This document shows, in pieces, positions 37,419 through 47,127 of a DNA stretch of 64,000 nucleotides. The notes beneath the pieces are model-generated. The model searched no databases. It was not told the origin of the DNA and saw only the letters and a program-made list of their open reading frames with translations. The stretch lies in assembly GCF_007954265.1 (NCBI RefSeq), contig NZ_VOLS01000014.1, positions 19,499 through 83,498 of the forward strand, in the 5' to 3' direction. This DNA comes from Colwellia sp. C1TZA3 (GTDB taxonomy: Bacteria; Pseudomonadota; Gammaproteobacteria; Enterobacterales; Alteromonadaceae). Both the position numbers and the translations under genes were made by a program. Position 1 is the first letter of the stretch; each line of letters begins with the position of its first letter.

Positions 37419-37945
37419 TTGTAGGTCGGACTTCAGTCCGTCAACCGCCCAGCAAGCTACCAAAGCAATGGGCAACAAACAAAAACAGTTAAATTACATT
37501 TAACCTGATGGACTAAAGTCCAACTTACATCGGGCATACGTCAACCGCCCAAACGCAATGGGCATTCTTTTGTAGGTCGGACTTTAGTCCGTCAACCGCC
37601 CAGCGAACTATTACGCAATAGGTGAAAAACACCTGCAGCAGGGCATTCTTTTGTAGGTCGGACTTTAGTCCATCAACCACCCAGCGAGCTACCAACGCGA
37701 TGGGCATTTTTTGTAGGTCGGACTTCAGTCCGTCAACCGCCCAGCGAACTATTACGCAATAGGTGAAAAAACACCTGCAGCAGGGCATTTTTTGTAGGTC
37801 GGACTTCAGTCCGTCAACCGCTCAGCGAGCTATTACGCAATAGGTTAACAAACACCTGTAGTAAGTATTATTTTTGTAGAACATGATTTATAACAAAAAC
37901 AGTTAAATTACATTTAACCTGATGGACTAAAGTCCAACCTACATC
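37419..37945. repeat. REP array 6, inside the export gene cluster
   Basis: Five plus A hairpins (near 37421, 37569, 37649, 37713 and 37793) and two minus B hairpins (37485-37529 and 37900-37944) lie between wzb and wza. In B the second palindrome has a different loop (GTTAAATTACATTTAAC). After the array, 37950-38008 is an AC-rich stretch of short imperfect repeats. Confidence 0.9.
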
Positions 37946-38078
37946 GAACATACACAAAACCAACACAAAACATACACAGAACCAACACAGAACCAACACA
38001 AAACAAACAACTAGCTGTAACAAACCACAAAAAACAGTATAATCAGAATCGTCATATATAAACCAAGTAACTCTCACC

Positions 38079-38108
38079 TACACAGTGATCAAGTTTCTAA
38101 CTTATAAT
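38079..38108 (+). promoter_or_regulatory. Possible promoter for wza
   Basis: TATAAT at 38103-38108 has a weak TACACA 18 bp upstream. A second TATAAT is at 38038-38043. Either could serve wza-wzc independently of transcription through the REP array. Confidence 0.4.
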
Positions 38109-38145
38109 CCCCACAGCAATAAAATAAAACTATAAATAAAAAATT

Positions 38146-39273
38146 ATGAATAAAATCAATACTAAATTACTTACTATCGTTTTACTTGCCACCTTAACTT
38201 CTGCTTGTACCTTAGTCCCTGGTGGCCATCTAAATAACGCCGAACTAGCCGACAATGAAGAAGCGTTTGATATTTCTCCGCTGGTTAACGCTAAATTCAT
38301 TACCCCTAAAGTATTAGCCGAGCTTAAAGCCGCAGAACCAGTGGCAAAAGTTAACAACGAGCTTAGCGCGCAAGTAAGTGATTATAACTACATTATAGGT
38401 AAGGGCGATGTACTGAGTATTACCGTATGGGACCACCCCGAACTTACCATACCCGCAGGCCAGTTTCGTAGCGCCGGCGAGTCAGGTAACGTAGTGCATT
38501 CAGACGGCACCTTGTTCTACCCTTATATAGGCAAAGTACAAGTAGATGGCTTAAAAGTAACCACAGTACGTGACCTTATCACCAAACGCTTAAGCCGCTA
38601 CATTGAAAACCCACAAATTGATGTCGCCGTTGCTGCGTTTCGCTCAAAGCGCACATTTATTACCGGTGAAGTTAAACAACCCGCCATTTTACCCATTACC
38701 AACGTTCCCATGACATTACTAGATGCCCTAAACGCCACCGGTGGTTTAGGGCCGCTAGCAGACTGGCGCTCGGTTTCACTGACCCGTGAAACTACAAAAG
38801 GCACAACCAAAGAGCGCCTAGACTTACACGCACTTTATCAAAAAGGTGATATGAGCCAAAACCGCTTATTAAAGCACAACGACATTATTCACGTACCCCG
38901 TAACGACGCCTTAAAAGTATTTGTGATGGGTGATGTAGCAAAAGCCTCAACACAACGCTTAGACCGCAGCGGTTTAACTTTAGCCGAAGCGTTAAACAAC
39001 ACCGGCGGTATTAACGAATCAACCAGCAACGCCAGCGGTATTTTTGTACTGCGGGCCTCAACAACAGCCAACAAGTTAGTTGACGTATTTCAGCTAGACG
39101 CAGCAAATGGCGCGATGTTAATTCTAAGCACCCAATTTGCACTACAACCACTTGATATTGTCTACGTAACATCAGCACCCATTGCCCGTTGGAATCGCGT
39201 AATGACGCAACTATTACCGACATTTACCAGTATCCGCTATCTAAGCGATTTACGTAGAGACGTAATCCAATAA
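38146..39273 (+). CDS. wza: Polysaccharide export outer-membrane lipoprotein Wza
   Basis: The 375-residue lipoprotein has a signal peptide ending in LTSAC at Cys21. The polysaccharide export (PES) domain opens with YIIGKGDVLSITVWDHPEL near residue 83. SLBB domains follow (FITGEVKQPAILPI and VFVMGDVAKASTQRL), and the C-terminal ends with a helix that in Wza lines the pore. It forms the octameric outer-membrane channel for capsule. It is 80 bp ahead of wzc. Confidence 0.95.
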   Translation: MNKINTKLLTIVLLATLTSACTLVPGGHLNNAELADNEEAFDISPLVNAKFITPKVLAELKAAEPVAKVNNELSAQVSDYNYIIGKGDVLSITVWDHPELTIPAGQFRSAGESGNVVHSDGTLFYPYIGKVQVDGLKVTTVRDLITKRLSRYIENPQIDVAVAAFRSKRTFITGEVKQPAILPITNVPMTLLDALNATGGLGPLADWRSVSLTRETTKGTTKERLDLHALYQKGDMSQNRLLKHNDIIHVPRNDALKVFVMGDVAKASTQRLDRSGLTLAEALNNTGGINESTSNASGIFVLRASTTANKLVDVFQLDAANGAMLILSTQFALQPLDIVYVTSAPIARWNRVMTQLLPTFTSIRYLSDLRRDVIQ

Positions 39274-39301
39274 GCAAAACAACACACCAACAGCTGCTGG
39301 C

Positions 39302-39325
39302 GAGTGACACCTATTTCAGTCACTC
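39302..39325 (+). other. Inverted repeat between wza and wzc
   Basis: GAGTGAC (39302-39308) pairs with GTCACTC (39319-39325) around a 10-base loop. No T run follows, so this is an RNA hairpin that may affect processing or relative expression, not an evident terminator. Confidence 0.45.
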
Positions 39326-39353
39326 ATAACTATCATATATCTCTGAGTTTAAA

Positions 39354-41603
39354 ATGACCGAACAAACGATAAAAACTAATAAACAAAAAGTTCGTGTAAA
39401 CGACGATAACGCCGCACAAGAAATAGACCTAACGCGTTTATTTGGCTTACTGTTAGATAAAAAATGGTTAATCGTTGTGGTTACTACAGCCTTCACTCTT
39501 ATCGGTATTGGCTACGCCTTATTAGCCACGCCAATATACAAAGCCGACGCGCTAATTCAAATTGAAGAGTCATCAGGCGGTTTACCCGGCGTAGCCGATT
39601 TAGAATCAATGTTAGGTGGCGGTGAGCAAAACCCTGAAACCGAAATGGCATTGTTAAAGTCACGCAAAGTATTAAGCTACGCGGTAGACAAGTTAAACCT
39701 AGAAGTTACCGTAACGCCTAAACACTTAGGCAGCTTGGGAGGATACTATGCCCGCCACCATACTAATAACACCAAGTTTAACACCCCCGTTATCGCTAGT
39801 TTATTCGATAATAGTTATGCCTGGGGCGGTGAAAAAATTAAAGTTGCTAACTTTACAGTAGCACCGCAGTATTTAAACAATACCTTTGAGTTAGTAAACT
39901 CAGGTAATAACAACTACACGCTTTATTTAGACCAACAACAAATATTAACTGGACAAGTAAACCAGTTAGCCAAAACAAAAAATAACGATATTGAACTACT
40001 AATTACCAGCTTAAAGTCAGCAACCGGTACCGGTTTTTTACTTAAACGCGATTACCGTGAAGATGTTATTGCCGATTTACAAAAAACATTATCAGTGTCA
40101 GGCCAAGGTAAAGACACCGGTATTTTAAACGCCACATTTGAAGGCGCGAACAAGCAACTAGTGCAAAACACCTTAGCAGTGATTACCCAAGGATTTTTAC
40201 TGCAAAACGTACAACGTATGTCAGCAGAGCTGCAAAACTCTATTGATTTTTTAGAAAAAGAATTACCAAAAATAAAAGGCGATTTAGACGCCGCCGAAGT
40301 TGCTTTAAATCAATACCGCTTAGCAAACGAGTCAGTAGATTTATCGTTAGAAACACAATCAATTTTAGAACAAGTGGTGGCGCTAGAAACCCGTATCCAC
40401 GACTTATCGTTTAAAGAAGCTGAAATTGCCCAACGCTTTACCAAAGAACACCCCAGTTACGTCTCGCTGATTAAAAAGAAGCAAGAACTACTTAATCAAA
40501 AGCAACAGCTAACCGTGTCAGTTAAAAACCTACCCGAAACTCAACAGCAAGTACTACGCCTGGCGCGCGATGTTGAAGTTAATCAACAAATATATATTGC
40601 TTTACTTAATACTAAGCAAGAACTTAGAGTGGCACGTGCCGGTACGGTAGGTAATATTCATATTGTTGACACCGCTGTAGTTGGCCGTGCGCCTATTAAA
40701 CCTAAAAAAGCGTTAATTGTGGTTATGTCCACCTTACTAGGTGGTATGTTCTCAGTAGCCTTTGTATTAGTTAGAGCGGCGCTTAATCGCGGCGTAACTA
40801 ATCCACAAGACTTTGAAGATGTGGGTTTAACGGTATATGCGACCATTCCAGATTGTGAAACGCAAAATAAATTTGTAAGAAAGTTAAAACTTAAAAGCCA
40901 AATAAAGAAAAAGTCGGGCCGTAAAAAGAAAATAAGCCAAGAAGTCTTAGTAGCGCAAGAAAACCCAAGCGACCTAGCAGTAGAAGCAATACGTAGCCTG
41001 CGCACATCACTACACTTTGCTATGCTGGAAGCAAAAAACAATATTATTATGATCACCAGTGCCAGCCCAGGCGTAGGCAAATCATTTGTCTCATCAAATT
41101 TAGCCACGGTACTTGCACAAGCAGGAAAGAAAGTATTACTGGTTGATGCCGATATGCGCAAAGGCTATTTGCACAAAATGTTTACTAAAAAATCTGACAA
41201 CGGCCTGTCTGAATACTTAGTAGGTAACATTGAATTAGACACCGCTATCGAGCAAACAGATGTTGAAAAACTAGACTTTATCAGCCGCGGAAAAGTTCCC
41301 TCTACACCTTCAGAACTATTAATGGGTAAACGCTTTACTGATTTAATCAATACAATATCAAACGACTACGACTTAGTTATTATAGATACACCGCCAATAT
41401 TAGCCGTAACCGACCCCGCCATCATTGGACATCATGTTGGCACTACATTAATGCTAGCGCGCTTTAACCAATCAAACCTAAAAGAAATTGCTGTCGCAGC
41501 AAACCGCTTCGAGTTAAATGGTATAGAAATTAAAGGTGTTATCTTTAATGCGGTAAAGAAAAAGTCTAGTAGTTATGGTTATTATAATTATGAGTACAAG
41601 TAA
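39354..41603 (+). CDS. wzc: Tyrosine autokinase and chain-length regulator Wzc
   Basis: The 749-residue protein combines a Wzz-type region (membrane segments near residues 39-58 and 455-475, with a periplasmic coiled region between) with a cytoplasmic BY-kinase domain. Walker A is ASPGVGKS near residue 571, Walker A' VLLVDADMRK near residue 596, and Walker B VIIDTPP near residue 675. The C-terminus is a tyrosine cluster (SSSYGYYNYEYK), the site of autophosphorylation. Wzc controls capsule polymer length and export with Wza, and is reset by Wzb. Confidence 0.95.
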   Translation: MTEQTIKTNKQKVRVNDDNAAQEIDLTRLFGLLLDKKWLIVVVTTAFTLIGIGYALLATPIYKADALIQIEESSGGLPGVADLESMLGGGEQNPETEMALLKSRKVLSYAVDKLNLEVTVTPKHLGSLGGYYARHHTNNTKFNTPVIASLFDNSYAWGGEKIKVANFTVAPQYLNNTFELVNSGNNNYTLYLDQQQILTGQVNQLAKTKNNDIELLITSLKSATGTGFLLKRDYREDVIADLQKTLSVSGQGKDTGILNATFEGANKQLVQNTLAVITQGFLLQNVQRMSAELQNSIDFLEKELPKIKGDLDAAEVALNQYRLANESVDLSLETQSILEQVVALETRIHDLSFKEAEIAQRFTKEHPSYVSLIKKKQELLNQKQQLTVSVKNLPETQQQVLRLARDVEVNQQIYIALLNTKQELRVARAGTVGNIHIVDTAVVGRAPIKPKKALIVVMSTLLGGMFSVAFVLVRAALNRGVTNPQDFEDVGLTVYATIPDCETQNKFVRKLKLKSQIKKKSGRKKKISQEVLVAQENPSDLAVEAIRSLRTSLHFAMLEAKNNIIMITSASPGVGKSFVSSNLATVLAQAGKKVLLVDADMRKGYLHKMFTKKSDNGLSEYLVGNIELDTAIEQTDVEKLDFISRGKVPSTPSELLMGKRFTDLINTISNDYDLVIIDTPPILAVTDPAIIGHHVGTTLMLARFNQSNLKEIAVAANRFELNGIEIKGVIFNAVKKKSSSYGYYNYEYK

Positions 41604-41762
41604 TATATTTTAATATATATAGTTACAAGGCTGTAGTTCGATTACTGATAAAAAAGCAAATTGGTTATTATCGTGCCGCATTATTTTCAAGCTGCTATGT
41701 TTGTACAAAATATAATATTTTCTCCCGCAGTTAATTTTTATCATATTGATGGAGTTACAGCA

Positions 41763-43040
41763 ATGATAACGCTGTTCAAGAAACATATATCAAGATTCAT
41801 ATATGTTTTTGTTTTTAAAATCTCAGGTGCGATTGCAACCATGTATTTGTATATCATGCTTTCTCAATCCTTAGGGGCGGCTGCAATAGGTCAGTTCTAT
41901 TTAGCACAATCACTTATAACATTTGCTACCTTGGTTGGATTATTAGGCTTGGGTAATGCTGTAATAAAATATTCATCTTGGTTATATGAAAAAAATGATT
42001 TTACATTGTTGAATACGCTCCGAAGGAAAGCTTTAGGTATAACATTCATATGCTCATTAATTTCAACTTTTTTGATTTACTTTCTAGCGTCGAACATATC
42101 AGTTTATTTTTTTAAAAATCCTAACTTAACTGTCATTATACAGTGGATGAGTATTTCAATTATCCCATTTAATATAATTGCAGTATTTGTTTCTTTGTTT
42201 AAGGGCGTTCAAAAACCTATTTATGCCACTATATTCGAAAGCTTAATGTTACCGACGATATTACTAGTTTTTATTTTTATTTTTAAAAGCATAGTCACAG
42301 TTGAGTTTGTAGCTATGCTTTATTCAGCAGCTATAATATTGAGTTGTATCTGTATAATTATAGTTTGGAACAGGACTTTGCCCAAAAGCAAAAAGCAAAA
42401 TAACGAGTTAGATGATATAAAAATATTGAGTACTAGTCTTCCTCTATTTTGGGTTGCAATCATGACCTTTATCATGGGTTTTTGTGACATTATTATGCTT
42501 GGTATCTGGCATGATGATTTTGTTGTTGGGATATATGCTACAGTAGTAAAAGTTGCATCTGTGAGTACTATGTTTTTAGTAATTGCAAATACTTTGGTAT
42601 CTCCAAAAATTGCTGTTTTTTATAAAAGTGGTAATTGGCAATCTTTGCGTCTGCTAATTAAGTATTCAACATATCTGATGACTTTAATTGCTTTAGTTTT
42701 TTTATTGTTATTCGGGTTTTATGGAGCATTTATCCTCAGTTTTTTTGGTGGCGAGTTTTTGAAGGGAGCAACTTCCCTTATGATCTATTCTATAGGGCAA
42801 TTTTTTGTTCTAGCAACCGGACCTGTAGCCGTAGTTTTAATGATGACTGGCAAAGAGAAGTTTCACAGGAATACTGTCTTTCTAAGTCTACTCTTAAATA
42901 TTTCATTAAATTATATGTTAATTCCAAAGTATGGGGCTGTAGGTGCTGCAATGGCCACCTCAATATCCCTAGCCATAAAAAATATTATAGCAGCGTTCTA
43001 CGTAAATAAGCTGCTTTATTCAAAGCCTTTAACTAACTAG
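41763..43040 (+). CDS. wzx: Oligosaccharide flippase, Wzx family
   Basis: The protein has 425 residues and about 12 hydrophobic segments, typical of the MOP/PST superfamily. It should flip lipid-linked repeat units across the inner membrane. The ATG at 41763 is chosen because GGAG lies at 41751-41754 and the sequence begins with MITLFKKHISRFIYVFVF, a normal start for the family. An upstream in-frame start at 41661 would add 34 poorly fitting residues. From here on the DNA becomes visibly more AT-rich than wzc. Confidence 0.85.
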   Translation: MITLFKKHISRFIYVFVFKISGAIATMYLYIMLSQSLGAAAIGQFYLAQSLITFATLVGLLGLGNAVIKYSSWLYEKNDFTLLNTLRRKALGITFICSLISTFLIYFLASNISVYFFKNPNLTVIIQWMSISIIPFNIIAVFVSLFKGVQKPIYATIFESLMLPTILLVFIFIFKSIVTVEFVAMLYSAAIILSCICIIIVWNRTLPKSKKQNNELDDIKILSTSLPLFWVAIMTFIMGFCDIIMLGIWHDDFVVGIYATVVKVASVSTMFLVIANTLVSPKIAVFYKSGNWQSLRLLIKYSTYLMTLIALVFLLLFGFYGAFILSFFGGEFLKGATSLMIYSIGQFFVLATGPVAVVLMMTGKEKFHRNTVFLSLLLNISLNYMLIPKYGAVGAAMATSISLAIKNIIAAFYVNKLLYSKPLTN

Positions 43041-43063
43041 AACAGCAACGAGAAATTTATAAT

Positions 43064-44260
43064 ATGAATCAAGAATTACATTTATTTATTATTTGGGAAA
43101 AAGCTCGCGTTAATGAACGTGAAATGATGAGAGATCTAAAGAGCAAGTTTGAAATCGTAGATTTGTGTGAAGTTACCTGGAGCGAGAAACATTTTTCGAG
43201 AAATTTGACAAGATTTTATGGGGAAAAACTACCAAAGGGCTCACACAAGGAAAGACACTGTGGAACAGGGCCTTTTTTAGTAATAGTAGTAAGGGATTTG
43301 GCACCAAACTATTCCAATAGAAAAACATCTAAGAATAGAGATATTAGTGTAAATACTAATGTATTTGATTTAAAGGAAATGTTCAGAAGGCTTTCAGGTG
43401 GAGGACATAAAATACATGCTACAAATGATATAAAAGAATTTAAACATGATATAGCACTTTTATTTGGTATTGAGTCAGAGAATTATTTTATTGATGATTC
43501 AATTATTAGTACTGCAGTAAGAAAATTAGAATGTGATCTCATAGGTGCAGACGGTTGGAATAATATAGTCGAATTCTTTTATGTTTTAAATCATACTATT
43601 GATTATATCGTGATGAGAAATTTTGAATGCTTACCTCATAAGTACAATATGGAATCCCATGGTGATATAGACCTACTGGTCTCTGATTATAATGAATGTG
43701 TTTTTGTTACAAATGCAGAAAGAGTATTTAAATCGAAACGTCGTGTTCATAACAAAGTTAATATTGGTGGTGAAGATGTACTATTTGATTTTAGATTTGT
43801 CGGTGACGAGTATTATGACAAGTTGTGGGAAGAAAAACTTCTGGCAACAAAAGTTTTTAGCGAATATGGGTATTACAGGCCTGAAAATGAAGCGTACTTT
43901 TACAGTTTGCTTTATCATGGCATGGTACACAAACCATTTTTAAGTCTTGATTATCAGGAACGCTTGATAGAATTAGGTAACAATATTGGTATCAATAAGC
44001 TTGTTGCGTCTGATTTTGATGGCGGTAGAGTTTACAATATTTTATCTGGTTTTCTAATGTGTAACTCTTTTATTTATTCAGAACCTTATGATTTAACTGT
44101 TTATTTTAACGAAAAATTTGTTGGTAAAACTAGAATAAGTCGTATGCGTAGAACCATTGTAGAAGTCAAGAATGTTTTACGTCCTTTTAAGAATCCCATT
44201 AGGTTATTAAAAGATATAGTTTTGTGGATAAGAGAGTTCATCCTTAGGATTATTACTTAA
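43064..44260 (+). CDS. Putative NDK-like / nucleotidyltransferase-like fusion protein
   Basis: I do not know a named family for this 398-residue protein. Residues 1-135 follow the order of a nucleoside diphosphate kinase: a first strand (HLFIIWEKA), a block resembling the HY and SGPVV segments (RFYGEKL, then CGTGPFLVIVVRD), and near the end HKIHATND-EFKHDIALLFG, like the NDK segment with the catalytic His. The His falls at 118. The usual GTIRGDF region is missing. Residues 200-208 (GDIDLLVSD) look like the catalytic strand of a nucleotidyltransferase, followed by a helical region. It may activate or transfer a phosphate-linked group on the glycan. The next gene starts 1 bp after its stop. Confidence 0.5.
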   Translation: MNQELHLFIIWEKARVNEREMMRDLKSKFEIVDLCEVTWSEKHFSRNLTRFYGEKLPKGSHKERHCGTGPFLVIVVRDLAPNYSNRKTSKNRDISVNTNVFDLKEMFRRLSGGGHKIHATNDIKEFKHDIALLFGIESENYFIDDSIISTAVRKLECDLIGADGWNNIVEFFYVLNHTIDYIVMRNFECLPHKYNMESHGDIDLLVSDYNECVFVTNAERVFKSKRRVHNKVNIGGEDVLFDFRFVGDEYYDKLWEEKLLATKVFSEYGYYRPENEAYFYSLLYHGMVHKPFLSLDYQERLIELGNNIGINKLVASDFDGGRVYNILSGFLMCNSFIYSEPYDLTVYFNEKFVGKTRISRMRRTIVEVKNVLRPFKNPIRLLKDIVLWIREFILRIIT

Positions 44261-44261
44261 C

Positions 44262-45017
44262 ATGGAATGGTTTATTTCGGTATCAGATAAGTGGATAAGA
44301 AATATTTTATGGCTACTATTCAAATATACTATTTTCAAACAACATTGCATAAAAAACTTCAGTATCTCAGACGTTAGTAGTGATAACTGGTATAGGTGGC
44401 ATAATGGTGCTCGTTGCTTTTTAGGTAATATTTCAGGGGAATCTATATTCATAAAGAGTGATAAATATTTATGGCGGTTAAAAAATGAATGCGATAAAGG
44501 AAAGTTATTCGAAAAAGCTTGTCCCTTGAGTTCTGTTAAAGTTATGTTTGTATCAACAGATTTTAATTACAGTTACATTGTTTTTGAATACATAAATTCA
44601 GTCACTTTATCAGAGATATTTAGTTCTGATTCTAGTTTTACTAACTGGGACTTCTTGGCTCATAAGATAGTTGAGATTATTGAAAAATTGTATTCTATTA
44701 ATCTTATTCATAGAGACTTTACTCCTTCAAATATTCTTGTGTCTCTTGATGGTAATGGGAGATTTACCGAAGTTAAAGTAATAGATTTTGCTTATGCAGT
44801 AACCTTAGGTGACGAGTATATTGATAGATATATCGGTCATACAAGCCTAATGAATTTGGGGCAAGGTTTTAAACTTGAAGCTTTTGTTTGGGACGATGCC
44901 TATTCGGCACTTAATATTTTAGATACAATTGAATCCAAAAGTGGCAAGTCTATTAAAGATTATAAAGTCAAGCTAAACAGTTTTATTGGAAGATTGAAGT
45001 GGGTTTATAAAGAGTAA
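44262..45017 (+). CDS. Protein-kinase-like fold phosphotransferase
   Basis: The 251-residue protein shows a kinase fold. Lys65 (IFIKSD) fits the ATP-binding lysine, HRDFTPSN (150-157) is the catalytic loop, and VIDFAYA (173-179) replaces DFG as metal-binding loop. The size and the catalytic loop are closer to lipopolysaccharide and small-molecule kinases than to eukaryotic-like Ser/Thr kinases. It has no signal peptide. It follows the fusion gene by 1 bp and precedes wzy by 2 bp, so the three are coupled. A role in phosphorylating a sugar or amino-alcohol precursor is inferred from the neighbours. Confidence 0.65.
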   Translation: MEWFISVSDKWIRNILWLLFKYTIFKQHCIKNFSISDVSSDNWYRWHNGARCFLGNISGESIFIKSDKYLWRLKNECDKGKLFEKACPLSSVKVMFVSTDFNYSYIVFEYINSVTLSEIFSSDSSFTNWDFLAHKIVEIIEKLYSINLIHRDFTPSNILVSLDGNGRFTEVKVIDFAYAVTLGDEYIDRYIGHTSLMNLGQGFKLEAFVWDDAYSALNILDTIESKSGKSIKDYKVKLNSFIGRLKWVYKE

Positions 45018-45019
45018 CT

Positions 45020-46321
45020 ATGAATATAGAGTGGATACTATCATTTTTATTTGTCGTAGTGCTGATATTAATGGCTTGCATGTTTTTTTATCAAAAAAGA
45101 AGTTTACTTTCACCTAGTGTATTGTTTGCAACCTGGCTATCTATTTCTTTGTTAATTAGCTTGTTTTTTTTACCCAAAGCAAATTATTATTCAGGTGCTT
45201 TTTTATGGTACGTAATATGTCTATTTGTTTTTTATATTGGAGAAAGCCTAGGTAGTACCTTAGCTGGTACATTAAATTTTAAGCAGCAATCTATACAAAA
45301 AATCCATAGCAATCTTAATTACCTATCTAGAGTTGCCATGATATCTTCAATTATTGGAAGCATGAGTGTTTTTGTATTAATGGGAACATACGGAACTAGC
45401 TTTTTTTCACTATTCGATGTTGAAAAATTAATCAGTATATCTCGTGACTATTCTTTAAAAAGGTATGAAGATCCATCATACCGTACGCCAACCTCAGTTC
45501 TTATCTTAATAGTATTTATGTATTTAGGAAATTTGATCGGGGGTTATATTTTTGCTCTTTCTAATAACTATACAAAAATTTGCTTAGGTACATTAATACC
45601 TAACATTTTGGTAGGACTTATATTAACAACAAGAGCAGCTATATTTTTAGGGGTGATATTATGGACATCAGCTTTTTTAAGTGCAAAGGTTGCAAGTCAC
45701 CATGGGAAAGTAGACTTCCTTAACCTTAAAAAGATCTTTGTCAGTATAATACTTACACTGGGAGGAATTATTTTATTGGGTATATCACGTACATTGCGAA
45801 GTGGGAAAATAGATAATTTTAACACAGACTACTTTATGATGGTGACTGGTAAGTTATTTTCAATTATTTTTGCTTCCATTCCCTCTTTTAGTATGTGGTT
45901 TAAGAGCCACATAAATGGAGCACTAAGTGACTTAACTTATGGAGCCATAACATTTGGTGGATTTTTAAGTATATTTGGAATAAAAAAACAAAAGTTTGGA
46001 TCAGTTGATATTGGAGGTGGTTATCCTGAAACCACGATTCATTCTATTTTTGGCGCTTTAGCAAAGGATTTTACTTTATATGGTACTCTCTTGTTTTTTC
46101 TTATTTTTGGAGCCTCTGCAGGGTATATTTTTAAGTTAGCAAGAAATGGAAGTTTTAAGGCTTCAATTTTATTAGTCCCAATATATCTATATTTACTCGG
46201 TTTCTTAGTAAACAGTCCATGGAAATTTAATAACATAAATCTTGCAATCCTTCTTTTTTTACTTTTGTTTTTAGGATTGAAGGAAAAAGGGATACAAGGC
46301 TTTAAAACAGGTAATAGATGA
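45020..46321 (+). CDS. wzy: O-antigen / capsule repeat-unit polymerase, Wzy-like
   Basis: This is a very hydrophobic protein of 433 residues with roughly 10-12 membrane segments and a larger loop in the second half (about residues 290-350). This layout and its place between wzx and glycosyltransferases fit an oligosaccharide repeat-unit polymerase. Wzy sequences diverge strongly, so the call is by topology and context. It starts 2 bp after the kinase-like gene. Confidence 0.8.
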   Translation: MNIEWILSFLFVVVLILMACMFFYQKRSLLSPSVLFATWLSISLLISLFFLPKANYYSGAFLWYVICLFVFYIGESLGSTLAGTLNFKQQSIQKIHSNLNYLSRVAMISSIIGSMSVFVLMGTYGTSFFSLFDVEKLISISRDYSLKRYEDPSYRTPTSVLILIVFMYLGNLIGGYIFALSNNYTKICLGTLIPNILVGLILTTRAAIFLGVILWTSAFLSAKVASHHGKVDFLNLKKIFVSIILTLGGIILLGISRTLRSGKIDNFNTDYFMMVTGKLFSIIFASIPSFSMWFKSHINGALSDLTYGAITFGGFLSIFGIKKQKFGSVDIGGGYPETTIHSIFGALAKDFTLYGTLLFFLIFGASAGYIFKLARNGSFKASILLVPIYLYLLGFLVNSPWKFNNINLAILLFLLLFLGLKEKGIQGFKTGNR

Positions 46322-46322
46322 A

Positions 46323-47126
46323 ATGATAACGATTATATGTGTAAACTTTAATACTGAGTCTGAGATTTCACGAATGATCGACTCAATAACATTCGGCTCG
46401 AATTTAGATATCTCTTTGTTAATTGTTGACAATAGTGATTCTGTAAAAGACTCTAATCTGTTTAATAAGGTAAAAAGTAGCTCATTTATCAGTTTAATTA
46501 ACCCTGGTTATAATTTGGGTTATTTCGGAGCTGCTCAATATGGCTTAGAACATATCAAAAATTATGGTCGTTTAGCCGACTTTACCATAATCTCAAATCC
46601 AGACCTTATTTACTCAGCTGATTTTTTTAAACATTTAAACAAATTACGTATCGAGTCTAATATTGGTGTAATTGCCCCAAAAGTTATAAATCACCCATCT
46701 TGTACAAATGCGAACCCGTACTTCAGTCAGAGACCTACAAGACAAAAAATTAGATTTTTAAGAAGAGTTCATTCCAATGTTTATACCTTACTCTTTTACA
46801 CTTTACTTTTTGAATTTAAAAGAAAGTTAGTTAAGAAAAAGCAGAGTCTTGAGCAAGAGTATATCTATGCACCCCATGGTTCATGCATAATATTTTGTAA
46901 AAAATATTTTGAACATAATTGTGAATTTAAATTTCCCGGATTTTTATTCGGAGAGGAAATTTTTGTAGGTGAAACATGTCGAAATCTCAATTTAAAAATA
47001 ATAATAGATAATAATTTAGTTGTAAATCATTATGAGCATAGCAGTATTGGAAAATTGAAAAGTAAAAGTATTGCAAATTATGCGAGGCATAGCTTAAAAA
47101 TTTTAGAGGATGATTTTTTTAAATAA
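46323..47126 (+). CDS. Glycosyltransferase family 2
   Basis: The 267-residue GT-A fold protein begins ITIICVNFNTESEISRMIDS, has LLIVDNSDS for the nucleotide-binding aspartate and NPGYNLGYFGAAQYGL, and carries ISNPDLIYS where the DxD-like motif of GT2 rhamnosyltransferase-like enzymes lies. It should add one sugar to the lipid-linked unit at the cytoplasmic face. Since dTDP-rhamnose is made by the locus, rhamnose is one possible donor sugar; the sequence does not prove it. Confidence 0.85.
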   Translation: MITIICVNFNTESEISRMIDSITFGSNLDISLLIVDNSDSVKDSNLFNKVKSSSFISLINPGYNLGYFGAAQYGLEHIKNYGRLADFTIISNPDLIYSADFFKHLNKLRIESNIGVIAPKVINHPSCTNANPYFSQRPTRQKIRFLRRVHSNVYTLLFYTLLFEFKRKLVKKKQSLEQEYIYAPHGSCIIFCKKYFEHNCEFKFPGFLFGEEIFVGETCRNLNLKIIIDNNLVVNHYEHSSIGKLKSKSIANYARHSLKILEDDFFK

Positions 47127-47127
47127 T

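Noticed and set aside
37525..38077. Minus-strand open frames in REP array 6
   Set aside because: They are translations of the repeats themselves.
40658..41161. Minus-strand open frame of 167 codons inside wzc
   Set aside because: It is antisense to the kinase domain of wzc and has no features of its own.
41661..41762. Longer start for wzx
   Set aside because: The extra 34 residues do not fit the family, and a good GGAG site precedes the ATG at 41763.
44021..44035. GGCGGTAG sequence resembling ops
   Set aside because: It lies inside the coding region of the NDK-like fusion gene and encodes normal residues; there is no leader context.
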